Translations under genes and position numbers: made by a program
The notes under the pieces: generated by a model
What the model was told of the DNA's origin: nothing
The model's input: the letters and a program-made list of their open reading frames with translations, nothing else
Databases searched by the model: none
In this document: positions 51,874 through 60,054 of the stretch, in pieces
Layout: the number at the start of each line of letters is the position of its first letter
How positions within the stretch are numbered: position 1 is the first letter of the stretch
Assembly: GCA_965279405.1 (NCBI GenBank)
Contig: OZ257157.1
Location: 1,922,001-1,986,000, forward strand
Source of the DNA: CBDDIP01 sp965279405
Lineage (GTDB): Bacteria > Actinomycetota > Acidimicrobiia > Acidimicrobiales > Ilumatobacteraceae
DNA length: 64,000 nt
Direction of reading: 5' to 3'

Positions 51874-52540
51874 TCCAGTGCCAGCGCCCGCGCCGCCGGT
51901 CCAGAACCGGATGTGGCTGTTCGTCGCGCTCGGCCTGGCCGTGGCGATCATCGCCGCGATCGTGGTGATCACCGTCTCCGGTGACGACAAGAAGGCAACC
52001 GAAGGCACGCTCGCCCCGGGCGGCGGCAGCGCATCTCCCGCCGAAGTGCAACCGGTGACCGTCGTCGGCGATGTGCTGCCGGTGCTCGGCGACAGCGGGC
52101 CGGACACCGCGCTCGGCACGAAGGCGCCGGTGCTCAACGGGTTCACGTTCGACGGTTCGCCGATCTCGATCAACGCCGATGCCGGCGCGTACATGGTCGT
52201 GTTCCTGGCCCACTGGTGCCCGCACTGCAACCGCGAGATCCCGGTGCTCAACGAGTGGAAGGCCAGCGGAGCGATCCCCGCGGATCTGCGGATCATCGGG
52301 GTCACCACCGGCGTCGATGCGTCAGCGCCGAACTACCCGCCGTCGAAGTGGATCGTCGACAAGGCGTGGACGTGGCCGGTGCTGGCCGACAGCGCCGACA
52401 GCACGGCCCTCGCCGCGTTCGGCGTCGGCTCGTTCCCGGCGTTCGCCATCGTCGGCAGCGATGGCCTCGTCAAGTTCCGCGGCTCCGGCGAGTACCCGAT
52501 CGCCGACCTCAACCAGATCGTCGCCGCGGCACTCGCCTGA
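51845..52540 (+). CDS. Membrane-anchored thioredoxin-fold protein (TlpA/DsbA-like)
   Basis: A 231-residue protein with one membrane helix (about 23-44), a Gly/Ser linker and an external thioredoxin domain. The active site is HWCPHC (C125, C128), and the fold continues with LRIIGVTTGVD and GSFPAFAIVGSDG, with the cis-Pro before AFAIV. With DsbB in the same operon it probably oxidises exported proteins. It overlaps the dsbB gene by 29 bases. Confidence 0.87.
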   Translation: MGKNTQQPRNPVPAPAPPVQNRMWLFVALGLAVAIIAAIVVITVSGDDKKATEGTLAPGGGSASPAEVQPVTVVGDVLPVLGDSGPDTALGTKAPVLNGFTFDGSPISINADAGAYMVVFLAHWCPHCNREIPVLNEWKASGAIPADLRIIGVTTGVDASAPNYPPSKWIVDKAWTWPVLADSADSTALAAFGVGSFPAFAIVGSDGLVKFRGSGEYPIADLNQIVAAALA

Positions 52541-52584
52541 GGTCGCTGCGGCCGGTGTCTCGGGAAGCTGCCTGACGGAAAGCG

Positions 52585-53859
52585 TCAGGCGTCGTTCCGC
52601 GACCCGAGCTCGGCGGCTGCGGCGAGCACGTCGCGCAACGGACGATCGAGCGCCCGCGCCGCGGCCGCGGCGTCGTCGTGCTCGACCTTCACCCGCCCGT
52701 CGGCGACCTTGATGCGAATTGCGTGCCCGCCGATGGTGACGGTGCGCTCCTCGCGTGCTTGCGGCCAGCGCTGCAGCACGGTGCCGCGCAGGCCGAGTGA
52801 GCCGGTCTCGCGTACGAGCACCGCGCTGACGACGGCGGCGATCGCCGGGTCGCACAGCGCGTGCACGGTGTGCGCCGGACGGCCCTTCTTCATCACGATC
52901 GGCGTGGCCCACGCGTCGTGCGCGCCGGCCGCGAGGAGTGCCGTGATGGTGTGGGCGATCACCTCGCCGGTGGCGTCGTCGACGTTGGTCTCGAACAGCT
53001 GGACGGGCTGGCCCGGCGCCGGTGTGCGCGTCGCTTCGACCTCGGTGCCGATGACCACCTGCACGACGTTGGGTCGCCCGACGATGTCGAGGCTGCCGGC
53101 GCCGTAGCCCACCGACTCGACGCGGGCGAGCGTGGGCAGCGGACCGAACTCGTCGGCCAGCGTGCACATGAGTGCCACGCCGGTCGGAGTGGCCAGCTCG
53201 TGGTGGTCCTCGATGCCGCGGCTGGGCGCACCTCGTCGGGCGAGCAGCTCCATGACGGCAGGCGCTGGGTTGGGCAGCTGCCCGTGCTCGGCGCGCACCG
53301 TGCCCATGCCGTGGGTGATCGGGCTGCAGACGATGCGGTCGATGCCGAGCACCTCCAGCGCCGCGCAGGCGCCGACGATGTCGACGATCGCGTCGACGGA
53401 ACCGACCTCGTGGAACTCGACGTCGTCGGGGTCCGTGCGGTGCATCGCGCCCTCGACCTCGGCGAGCAGACGGAAGGTGCGCTGGGCCCGATCCCGAACG
53501 CGCGGCGGCAGATCGGCGGTGTCGATCAGGTCGCGGATGTCGGCGTAGTAGCGGTGGCCGTGTGCGTGGTCGCGCTCGCCGTCGTAATGGTGATGATCGT
53601 GGCCATGGTCGTGATCGTGCGTGTGGTCATGCCCGTGGTCGTGGTCGTGGTCGTCGAGGACGGCGACGTGGGCCTGGGTGGCGGCAATGCCACAGCGCAG
53701 CACGGGCTCGAAGTGCAGCGCCCAGCCGTCGAGACCGAGCCCGCTGACGATCGCTGCGACCTCGCCGGGGTCGGCGCCGGCGTGAACCAGCGCCGCCATC
53801 GTCATGTCGCCGGCCGTCCCGGCGAAGCAGTGGAACCATGCCGTCTTCATCACGGTCAT
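52585..53859 (-). CDS. larC: LarC nickel insertion protein
   Basis: A 424-residue member of the LarC family, which inserts nickel into pyridinium-3,5-bisthiocarboxylate mononucleotide to make the NPN cofactor. Conserved parts are CFAGTAGDMTMAALVHAG, FHEVGSVDAIVDIVG and the ELATPTGVALM loop. A long His/Asp-rich stretch at about 70-103 (many HDHDHGH units) may store nickel. In some genomes larC is split by a programmed frameshift; here it reads through in one frame. Its start overlaps the larB stop by four bases. Confidence 0.9.
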   Translation of the reverse strand: MTVMKTAWFHCFAGTAGDMTMAALVHAGADPGEVAAIVSGLGLDGWALHFEPVLRCGIAATQAHVAVLDDHDHDHGHDHTHDHDHGHDHHHYDGERDHAHGHRYYADIRDLIDTADLPPRVRDRAQRTFRLLAEVEGAMHRTDPDDVEFHEVGSVDAIVDIVGACAALEVLGIDRIVCSPITHGMGTVRAEHGQLPNPAPAVMELLARRGAPSRGIEDHHELATPTGVALMCTLADEFGPLPTLARVESVGYGAGSLDIVGRPNVVQVVIGTEVEATRTPAPGQPVQLFETNVDDATGEVIAHTITALLAAGAHDAWATPIVMKKGRPAHTVHALCDPAIAAVVSAVLVRETGSLGLRGTVLQRWPQAREERTVTIGGHAIRIKVADGRVKVEHDDAAAAARALDRPLRDVLAAAAELGSRNDA

Positions 53860-54602
53860 CGAAGCATCCGGGCGATCGCGCAGGCGGCGCCGAAGCCGTT
53901 GTCGATGCCGACCACGCTGACGCCACTGGCGCACGAGGCGTGCATCGCCAGCAGCGCGGTGACGCCTTCGAGTCCGGCGCCGTAGCCGGTGCTGGTCGGC
54001 ACGGCGATCACCGGCTTCGCGGTGAGCCCGCCGATCACGCTGGCCAGCGCGCCCTCCATCCCGGCGGCGACGACGATCGCGTCGGCGGCGGTGATCTCGT
54101 CGAGGTGGGCGAGCAGGCGATGGATGCCGGCGACGCCGACGTCGACCAGCCGGTGCGGTGCGAAGCCGAGCGAGCGCAGGGTGAGCACGCACTCGTCGAC
54201 GACGGGCACGTCGCTGGTGCCGGCGCTGACGACGAGCACGGTCTGCTCGCGATGCGCTTCCGGCAGGCGCCAGGCGATGGTGCCGGCCTGCTGCACCGCG
54301 TTGGGGTGGATGGCCAGCACCGCCTTGGCCTGCTCGTCGGTGGCCCGGGTGAGCAGCACGGGCCCGGTGCCGTGGGCGAGCAGTTCGTCGACGATGCGCA
54401 CGCACTGCTCGGGTGTCTTGCCGCGGCCGTAGATCGCCTCGGGCATGCCCTGGCGCAGGGCGCGGTGGTGATCGACGAGCGCGTCACCGACGTCGGCGAA
54501 CGGCAGGCGTCGCAGCGCGGCGACCGCGGCGTCGGGCTCGATGCGCCCGGCACGCAGGTCGTCGATCAGCTGTCGCAGCTCCCCCTCGTCCACGGCCACC
54601 AT
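53856..54602 (-). CDS. larB: LarB nicotinate dinucleotide carboxylase/hydrolase
   Basis: A 248-residue member of the LarB family (AIR carboxylase-like fold), first step of the NPN cofactor path: carboxylation of the pyridine ring of NaAD and phosphoanhydride hydrolysis. Family stretches are PEAIYGRGKTPEQCVRIV, VSAGTSDVPVVDEC, AAGMEGALASVIGGL and PTSTGYGAGLEG. ATG 54602 is used. larA (racemase) and larE (sulfur transferase) are not in the window, so the cofactor user is unknown. Confidence 0.9.
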   Translation of the reverse strand: MVAVDEGELRQLIDDLRAGRIEPDAAVAALRRLPFADVGDALVDHHRALRQGMPEAIYGRGKTPEQCVRIVDELLAHGTGPVLLTRATDEQAKAVLAIHPNAVQQAGTIAWRLPEAHREQTVLVVSAGTSDVPVVDECVLTLRSLGFAPHRLVDVGVAGIHRLLAHLDEITAADAIVVAAGMEGALASVIGGLTAKPVIAVPTSTGYGAGLEGVTALLAMHASCASGVSVVGIDNGFGAACAIARMLR

Positions 54603-54695
54603 TCTGCCCGGCCTCGTCGGGAACCGCCCCAACGCTCCGGTGTGGGCGGAAACGGTCCAGAGCCTTCGCCGACGTGCCGCGTAGCCTGAGCACCC

Positions 54696-55649
54696 ATGAG
54701 CGTCGAGCCGTCCAGCATCAGCGTCGGGAGTCGTGTCGGCTTCTTGGGGCCGCTCGGCACGTTCACCGAGCAGGCGGTGATGTCGCAGCCGGATCTGGCG
54801 GTGGCCGAGCGGGTGCTGTACCGCACGATGCCCGACGTGCTCGACGCCGTCGAGTCGGGCGAGGTCGATCTCGGGTTCGTGGCCATCGAGAACTCGATCG
54901 AGGGCATGGTCAACCTGACCCAGGACGAGTTGGTGTTCAACCACTCCCTGCTGATCCAGCGCGAGGTGGTGCTGAACATCGAGCACTGCCTGCTCGCCCG
55001 ACCCGGTACGACGATCGCCGATCTGAAGGCCGTGCTCTCGATCCCCGTCGCCACCGCGCAGTGCCACGCCTACCTGCGCACAGCGGCGCCGGCCGCGGAG
55101 CTGCGTGCCGCCAACTCCACGGCCGAGGCGGCGCGCATCGTGTCGGAGGACAGCTCCACCGCGCTCGCCGCCGTTGCGCCGCGCATCGCCGCCGAGCTGT
55201 ACGGCCTGGAGATACTCGCCGCTGACATCGCCGATCACCCGGGCAACCAGACCCGCTTCGTGCTCGTCGCCCGCGAGGGCGTGCCGGCGCCGACCGGCCA
55301 CGACATCACCGGCCTCGTCGTGTACCAGCGCGCCGACGAGCCGGGCTCGTTGATCTCGATCCTGCAGGAGTTCGCGGCGCGGCGGATCAACCTGTCGAAC
55401 CTGCTGTCGCGGCCGACCAAGGCCGGTGGGTTGGGTGACTACTGCTTCATCCTCTATGCCGACGGCCACATCGCCGACGAGGTCGTCGCCGACGCCGTTC
55501 GCTCCCTCCACGCCAAGCAGGGAGCCGTGAAGTTCCTGGGTTCCTACCCCGCTGCGGGAGAGCACGCGCACACGGCGCGCGAGCACGCGGACGCCAGGTG
55601 GCGCGACGCCGACGACTGGGTCCAGTCCCTCCGCAACGGCATCCGCTGA
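54696..55649 (+). CDS. pheA: Prephenate dehydratase
   Basis: A 317-residue enzyme making phenylpyruvate from prephenate in phenylalanine synthesis. The catalytic domain starts VGFLGPLGTFTEQAV and includes AIENSIEGMV and NQTRFVLVA (the TRF motif); a C-terminal ACT domain (about 205-285: LVVYQRADEPGSLISILQEF) binds Phe for feedback control. It lacks a chorismate mutase domain. A tail with DADDWVQSLRNGIR ends the chain. The tRNA-Ser gene follows 92 bases later. Confidence 0.93.
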   Translation: MSVEPSSISVGSRVGFLGPLGTFTEQAVMSQPDLAVAERVLYRTMPDVLDAVESGEVDLGFVAIENSIEGMVNLTQDELVFNHSLLIQREVVLNIEHCLLARPGTTIADLKAVLSIPVATAQCHAYLRTAAPAAELRAANSTAEAARIVSEDSSTALAAVAPRIAAELYGLEILAADIADHPGNQTRFVLVAREGVPAPTGHDITGLVVYQRADEPGSLISILQEFAARRINLSNLLSRPTKAGGLGDYCFILYADGHIADEVVADAVRSLHAKQGAVKFLGSYPAAGEHAHTAREHADARWRDADDWVQSLRNGIR

Positions 55650-55741
55650 CCCCAGCTCGCCGCAGCGTTTGATCGCAAACCCACCGCCACGGTGGCCGAA
55701 CGACCAAACGCGTCCCGTCCGGCGTCGTTAGCCTGTCGGGC

Positions 55742-55825
55742 GGAACGGTGGCAGAGCGGACAAATGCACGCGCCTTGAAAGCGTGAGGCCCACAAGGCCC
55801 GGGGGTTCGAATCCCTCCCGTTCCG
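55742..55825 (+). tRNA. tRNA-Ser (UGA anticodon)
   Basis: The acceptor stem ggaacgg (55742-55748) pairs with ccgttcc (55818-55824), discriminator G at 55825. The anticodon stem cgcgc/gcgtg encloses cttgaaa, giving anticodon TGA at 55776-55778, which reads UCN serine codons. The T arm shows ggttcgaatcc and there is a moderate variable arm (aggcccacaaggccc), as expected for a class II tRNA. CCA is not encoded. Confidence 0.93.
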
Positions 55826-55889
55826 CTGGTGGATGAACGGTGCTCAGCGTTTGCCGGTGCCACGATGAGCGCTGGGACTCCGGCACACG

Positions 55890-56804
55890 TCAAGAGGCTG
55901 CGCGAAAGCGTTCGAAACGTTCGGCGACGAGACCTCGATCCGGCTTGGCCGCGCGTTTCGTCGGGGTGAACAGGCTCGAGTGGTTCAATTCTTGCAAGGC
56001 GTAGCGCAGGGTCGGCCCGTCGGATTCCTCGAGCACGTCGGCTCGGATGTGCACCTTGTAGTCGGGGTCGACCCCCATGATGTCGGCGTCGTAGGCAGCG
56101 TGGTGGATCTTGCACATCGCGATCCCGTTCGGGACGATCGGCTCCCCACCTTCGGTGTCGGCGCGAATGTGAGCGGCGTCCAAGAGCTGCGAGTGCCCCA
56201 GCCGGCAGATGGCGCAACGACCGCCATACGCAGACAACACTCGAGCCCGAAACAGTGGCTGGTGAAGTCGGTCGAGCACGACCCGCTCGGCGTAACGCCG
56301 TCGCAGGTCAAGGTCGATTGCTCCGTCGGTCGTCCAACGTTGCGCCTGCTCGAGGTCGAGCGCGACGACGAACTGGTGGAGCTCCGGTTCCTCATGAACG
56401 AGCCAGACCGGAAATATTGGGAGATAGGCGCCGCTGTCGACTCCCTGGAACCAAATCATTGGGCGACCCTCCCGTTGGGCACGGCGAAGCGCGCTGTTCT
56501 CGGGATGGTTTGGATTGGTGCCTCGCCACTTGTACCGCAGGTAACCGTCCAACCCGGGTGCGTCGTCGTACGGACGCTGATCAGGACGGGCTGCATGCAC
56601 TGTCCGAAAGCTGAGCGCTGCGTCAAGCATTCGAGGCTTTCTGATGCCGCGTTGTGGGTCCATCAGGGGAACTCGAACGTCCTCGAACACGAAATCGGCG
56701 ACATCGGAATAGCGGACGGGCCCGCCCGTGCGCAGCTGCACGGCGCGTAGATATGCCAACGCTGACAAACGCAGACGTTCGTCGTGATCGTCTCGGGCCC
56801 ACAT
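55890..56804 (-). CDS. HNH endonuclease-like protein
   Basis: A 304-residue protein with a C-terminal HNH_2-type nuclease domain: CAICRLGHSQLLDAAHI, then PNGIAMCKIHHAAYDADI, with the zinc Cys pair and the H...N...H catalytic residues. The N-terminal 200 residues (LRLSALAYLRAVQLRTGGPV) are a helical domain seen in putative restriction or methyl-targeting nucleases. It lies just after tRNA-Ser in the opposite direction. Role as a solitary restriction-like nuclease is inferred. Confidence 0.83.
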   Translation of the reverse strand: MWARDDHDERLRLSALAYLRAVQLRTGGPVRYSDVADFVFEDVRVPLMDPQRGIRKPRMLDAALSFRTVHAARPDQRPYDDAPGLDGYLRYKWRGTNPNHPENSALRRAQREGRPMIWFQGVDSGAYLPIFPVWLVHEEPELHQFVVALDLEQAQRWTTDGAIDLDLRRRYAERVVLDRLHQPLFRARVLSAYGGRCAICRLGHSQLLDAAHIRADTEGGEPIVPNGIAMCKIHHAAYDADIMGVDPDYKVHIRADVLEESDGPTLRYALQELNHSSLFTPTKRAAKPDRGLVAERFERFRAAS

Positions 56805-56932
56805 CCCGAGTCAGCCTCGCGCAGATCGCGCCACGCGACGCGAAGGCCCCGCCATCCGCGGACGGCGAACGTCACCGAAAGTACCGTTCGGCAACGGCCG
56901 CGCGTGGTGTGCTGCCGGGACGGGACGGAACG

Positions 56933-58210
56933 ATGAGCGACGTGGAGGAGCTGCGCGCCGAGATCGCGCGGTTGCGTGGAGACCTGAACCGCCTGGAGTC
57001 GGCGCTCGAGTCCGCGACGCAGGACGACGGTGAGCCGGATCGTCGAAGGTTCTTTCGACTGGCGGCCGGCGCTGCTGCTGGCGCGGTCGTGGCGGTCGCC
57101 GCGAGTGCGAATCCGGCCGCGGCCGCCAACACCGATCCATGGCTGGTGGGCACGGGAACGCTCGGCGACTTCAGCGGCAGCGCGCCGTCGAACACGAACA
57201 GCCCGACGCAGATCTTCTGCCCATCATCGAACACGCTCATGCCGATCATGGTGTCGGCCAGCAACATCTCCTCGGACGGACCGGGCGTGAACACTCGATT
57301 TCGCGTTGCGCTGCTCGGCCGCTCGGCGGGTGCGGACCCGGTGACGAACTGCCATCGGGTCGGCGTGATGGGCGTCGGCGCGCCGGGCGCCGTGTCGCCC
57401 GACGACCGCAACATCGGCGTCTACGGCGCCGCCAACTTCACTTCGGGGATCTTCCCGTCGCAGCCGGTCGGCGTCTTCGGCACTGCCGGTGCAAACGGCC
57501 GGGGTGTGCAGGGCTACGCCGAGACGACCAACGCGATCGGCGTCCACGGCTTGGCCGCGCTCGACGGCAGCTCGACAGGTGTCCTGGCCGAGTCATCAGC
57601 CGGCGGGACGGCGCTGCGCGCTACCACGACCGGCCTCGCCGTCGACATCGCCGGCAGCGGCCGGATGCGCCAAGCGTTGCGCGGCGCCATCGGGGCGCCG
57701 ACCGGTGTTGCGCTGATCGGCGAGCAGGCTCGCGACTCGAATGGCGATCTGTTCGTCTGCGTCGGCAGCGGCAACCCCGGCACGTGGCGCAAGGTCGTCG
57801 CCCAGCATCCGAACTTCGCCGCATCGGGCGGGTCGATCAACCTGTTCACCAACCCGATCCGACTGGTCGACACCCGCGGCAACGGCGCTCCGCTCCAGAA
57901 CGGCGGCCTTCGTTTGGCGCCCAACACGGATGTCACCTTCCAGGTGACGGGGACGTTGGCGGGCGGGGTCGGCGTACCGAGCGGCGCAGCGGGGATCATC
58001 GGCAACGTGACGGCGGTCGACCCGAACAACGGCGGCAACCTGTCGGTGTTCCCGAACGCGTTCGCCAACACGAGCAACATCAACTACGTGCCGAACCAGA
58101 CGAGCGCGAACGCGTTCACCTCCGCGCTCAGCTCGACGGGTCAGATCCGCGTACGTTCCTCGGTGGCCACCACGCACTTCCTGATGGACATCTCCGGCTT
58201 CCTCTTCTGA
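56933..58210 (+). CDS. Tat-exported protein with C-terminal TPxRVYDSR-like beta domain
   Basis: A 425-residue protein. A short coiled coil (residues 3-28, VEELRAEIARLRGDLNRLES) precedes the twin-arginine motif RRRFFRL (37-43) and a hydrophobic stretch, an unusual distance for a Tat signal. Residues 150-270 are Gly-rich with repeats such as VGVFGTAGANGRGVQG and AIGVHGLAALDGSSTGV, like trimeric surface or tail-fibre beta-helices. The C-terminus (IRLVDTRGNGAPL...MDISGFLF) is related to the end of the Tat protein at 43.4 kb. ATG 56933 follows a GGGACGGAA site. Confidence 0.72.
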   Translation: MSDVEELRAEIARLRGDLNRLESALESATQDDGEPDRRRFFRLAAGAAAGAVVAVAASANPAAAANTDPWLVGTGTLGDFSGSAPSNTNSPTQIFCPSSNTLMPIMVSASNISSDGPGVNTRFRVALLGRSAGADPVTNCHRVGVMGVGAPGAVSPDDRNIGVYGAANFTSGIFPSQPVGVFGTAGANGRGVQGYAETTNAIGVHGLAALDGSSTGVLAESSAGGTALRATTTGLAVDIAGSGRMRQALRGAIGAPTGVALIGEQARDSNGDLFVCVGSGNPGTWRKVVAQHPNFAASGGSINLFTNPIRLVDTRGNGAPLQNGGLRLAPNTDVTFQVTGTLAGGVGVPSGAAGIIGNVTAVDPNNGGNLSVFPNAFANTSNINYVPNQTSANAFTSALSSTGQIRVRSSVATTHFLMDISGFLF

Positions 58211-58224
58211 CCGCGCTGCGAGAT

Positions 58225-59280
58225 TCAGTTCGTCATCACTGCGCGCTCGACGCTGAGCAGCTCCCGAACGGCAGGGATGACCTCGTTGCCGTAGAGCTCG
58301 ATGCTCTGCATCATCTGCTCGTGGGGAAGCGTGCCGGCGGAGTACTTCATGTCGAAGCGGGCGAGGTCCAACGCCCGGGCGGTGGCAGCGATCTTCGTCG
58401 CAACGGTCGCCGGCGAGCCGACGTACAGCGCGCCCGAGGGCCCGGCCGCCTGCTCGAACTCGGCCCGTGAGGTCGGGCCCCAGCCGCGCTCGCGGCCGAT
58501 GCGGTTGCGCATCTGCTCCCAGTGCGGCCACAGCTGCTCCTTGGCCAGCTCGTCCGTCGCGGCGATGTGCCCCGGCGAGTGCACGCCGATCGGCTGGCGC
58601 GGCTGCTCGAACTGCTCGAGCGCGCGCTTGTACAGGTCGACGAACGGGGCGAACCGCTCGCTCTCGCCGCCGATGATGGCAATCATCAGCGGCAGGCCGT
58701 ACCGAGCCGCGCGGACCACCGACTGCGGGCTGCCACCGACACCCACCCACGTCGTCAAGCCGTTCGACGTGCGGGGGTACACGCTTTGGTTCTGCAGACC
58801 CGACCGCAGCGAGCCCCGCCACGTCACCGGTTGCTCGGTCAGCAGCTGGGCGAACAGGTCGAGCTTCTCCTCGAAGAGCTCCTCGTACTGGTCGAGCGGG
58901 TAGCCGAACAGCGGGAACGATTCGGTGAACGAACCGCGCCCGAGGATCACCTCGGCCCGACCGCCGGAGACGGCGTCGAGCGTGGCGAAGCGCTGGAACA
59001 CGCGCACCGGGTCGTCGGAGCTGAGCACGGTCACCGCGGAGCCGAGCCGGATCTGTGAGGTGCGGCCGGCGATCGCCGCCAGCACCGTCTCCGGCGACGA
59101 CACGGCGAAGTCCTCGCGGTGGTGCTCGCCGACGCCGATGAAGTCGACGCCGAGCTGATCGGCCAGCACGGCCTCCTCGACCACGTTGCGGATCACCTCT
59201 GCCTGCGACAACCGCAACCCAGAGGCGTCGACGGTGACGTCGCCGAACGTGTCCAGACCCAGCTCCAGCTTGCGTTCCAT
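58225..59280 (-). CDS. LLM-class flavin-dependent oxidoreductase
   Basis: A 351-residue luciferase-like monooxygenase. Typical TIM-barrel segments are LELGLDTFGDVT, ADQLGVDFIGVGEHHREDF, LGSAVTVLSSDDPVRVFQRF and LGRGSFTESFPLFGYP. Such enzymes use FMNH2 or F420H2 to open sulfonates, thioesters or other C-S bonds. Divergent from the TetR-TauD pair, with a shared promoter region, so the three probably handle one substrate. Confidence 0.87.
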   Translation of the reverse strand: MERKLELGLDTFGDVTVDASGLRLSQAEVIRNVVEEAVLADQLGVDFIGVGEHHREDFAVSSPETVLAAIAGRTSQIRLGSAVTVLSSDDPVRVFQRFATLDAVSGGRAEVILGRGSFTESFPLFGYPLDQYEELFEEKLDLFAQLLTEQPVTWRGSLRSGLQNQSVYPRTSNGLTTWVGVGGSPQSVVRAARYGLPLMIAIIGGESERFAPFVDLYKRALEQFEQPRQPIGVHSPGHIAATDELAKEQLWPHWEQMRNRIGRERGWGPTSRAEFEQAAGPSGALYVGSPATVATKIAATARALDLARFDMKYSAGTLPHEQMMQSIELYGNEVIPAVRELLSVERAVMTN

Positions 59281-59362
59281 CTCGATCTCCCGTGCTCAGG
59301 TGCGACAGTTGCGCACGCAAGTAATCTGAACCGTAGCCGTGCGCAGGTCATTCCCGGACCCA

Positions 59363-59391
59363 TTGACAATTCTCAGTCATGTGACTTAACT
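59363..59391 (+). promoter_or_regulatory. Promoter of the tetR-tauD operon with operator in its spacer
   Basis: ttgaca (59363-59368) and ttaact (59386-59391) are 17 bases apart, a good sigma-70-type promoter. Its spacer contains agtca (59375-59379) and tgact (59382-59386), a 5-bp inverted repeat with a 2-base centre that touches the -10 box. Transcription would begin at or next to the ATG at 59398, so the mRNA is probably leaderless. Confidence 0.6.
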
Positions 59392-59397
59392 GGCGCG

Positions 59398-60054
59398 ATG
59401 GCCAGGTCGGGGGACAACGCGCGCCAGCTCCTCGTCGAGCAGGCGGAACGGCTCTTCGCCGAGCGCGGCATCGAGGCGGTGTCGCTCCGCGACGTCAGCG
59501 CGGCGGCCAAGCAGCGCAACCACTCCGCCGCGCAGTATCACTTCGGCGATCGGCAGGGCTTGATCGCCGCGGTGTACCACGCTCGCATGGGCGAGGTCGA
59601 TCGTCGTCGCCAGCGACGCCTCGGGCAGCTCAACGAAGCGGGGATGGGCAACGACCTTCGGTCCCTCGTCGAAGCCGCGGTCGCCCCGCTGATCGAGGTC
59701 GTCGCCGAGACCGATGGCTGGTACGCCCGCTTCCTCGCCCGCACTCGCTGGGACACGATGGCCTGGACGGTGCTGGCCGACGTGCCCGAGCTGAACAGCT
59801 ACCGCGCCGTCGTTCGCCGCATCGTCCTGCAACTCGACGACATGCCGGCCGAGATCCGTCGCAGCCGCGCCGACCAGCTGCTGACGCTCGTCGTCGGCAC
59901 CGTTGCCGGATGGGAATGGGCGCGCCACCGCGGCGACCCGCGTCTCAGCCAGGCGGCACTGACCACCGATCTCGTCACCACCGCGGTCGCGCTGATGTGC
60001 GCGCCGTTCGACTCCACACCACACTCGACCGAACTGACCGGAGCAACATCATGA
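59398..60054 (+). CDS. TetR-family transcriptional regulator
   Basis: A 218-residue regulator with the helix-turn-helix in RGIEAVSLRDVSAAAKQRN followed by HSAAQYHFGDRQGLI. ATG 59398 lies seven bases after a -10 box, so the message is probably leaderless. It overlaps the tauD-like gene by four bases and lies opposite the LLM monooxygenase gene; an operator sits within its own promoter. Control of both neighbours is inferred. Confidence 0.88.
   Translation: MARSGDNARQLLVEQAERLFAERGIEAVSLRDVSAAAKQRNHSAAQYHFGDRQGLIAAVYHARMGEVDRRRQRRLGQLNEAGMGNDLRSLVEAAVAPLIEVVAETDGWYARFLARTRWDTMAWTVLADVPELNSYRAVVRRIVLQLDDMPAEIRRSRADQLLTLVVGTVAGWEWARHRGDPRLSQAALTTDLVTTAVALMCAPFDSTPHSTELTGATS

Noticed and set aside
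55742..55825. Integration attachment repeat from the tRNA-Ser 3' end
   Set aside because: A second copy of ggttcgaatccctcccgttc was not found in the window, so an integrated element is not claimed.
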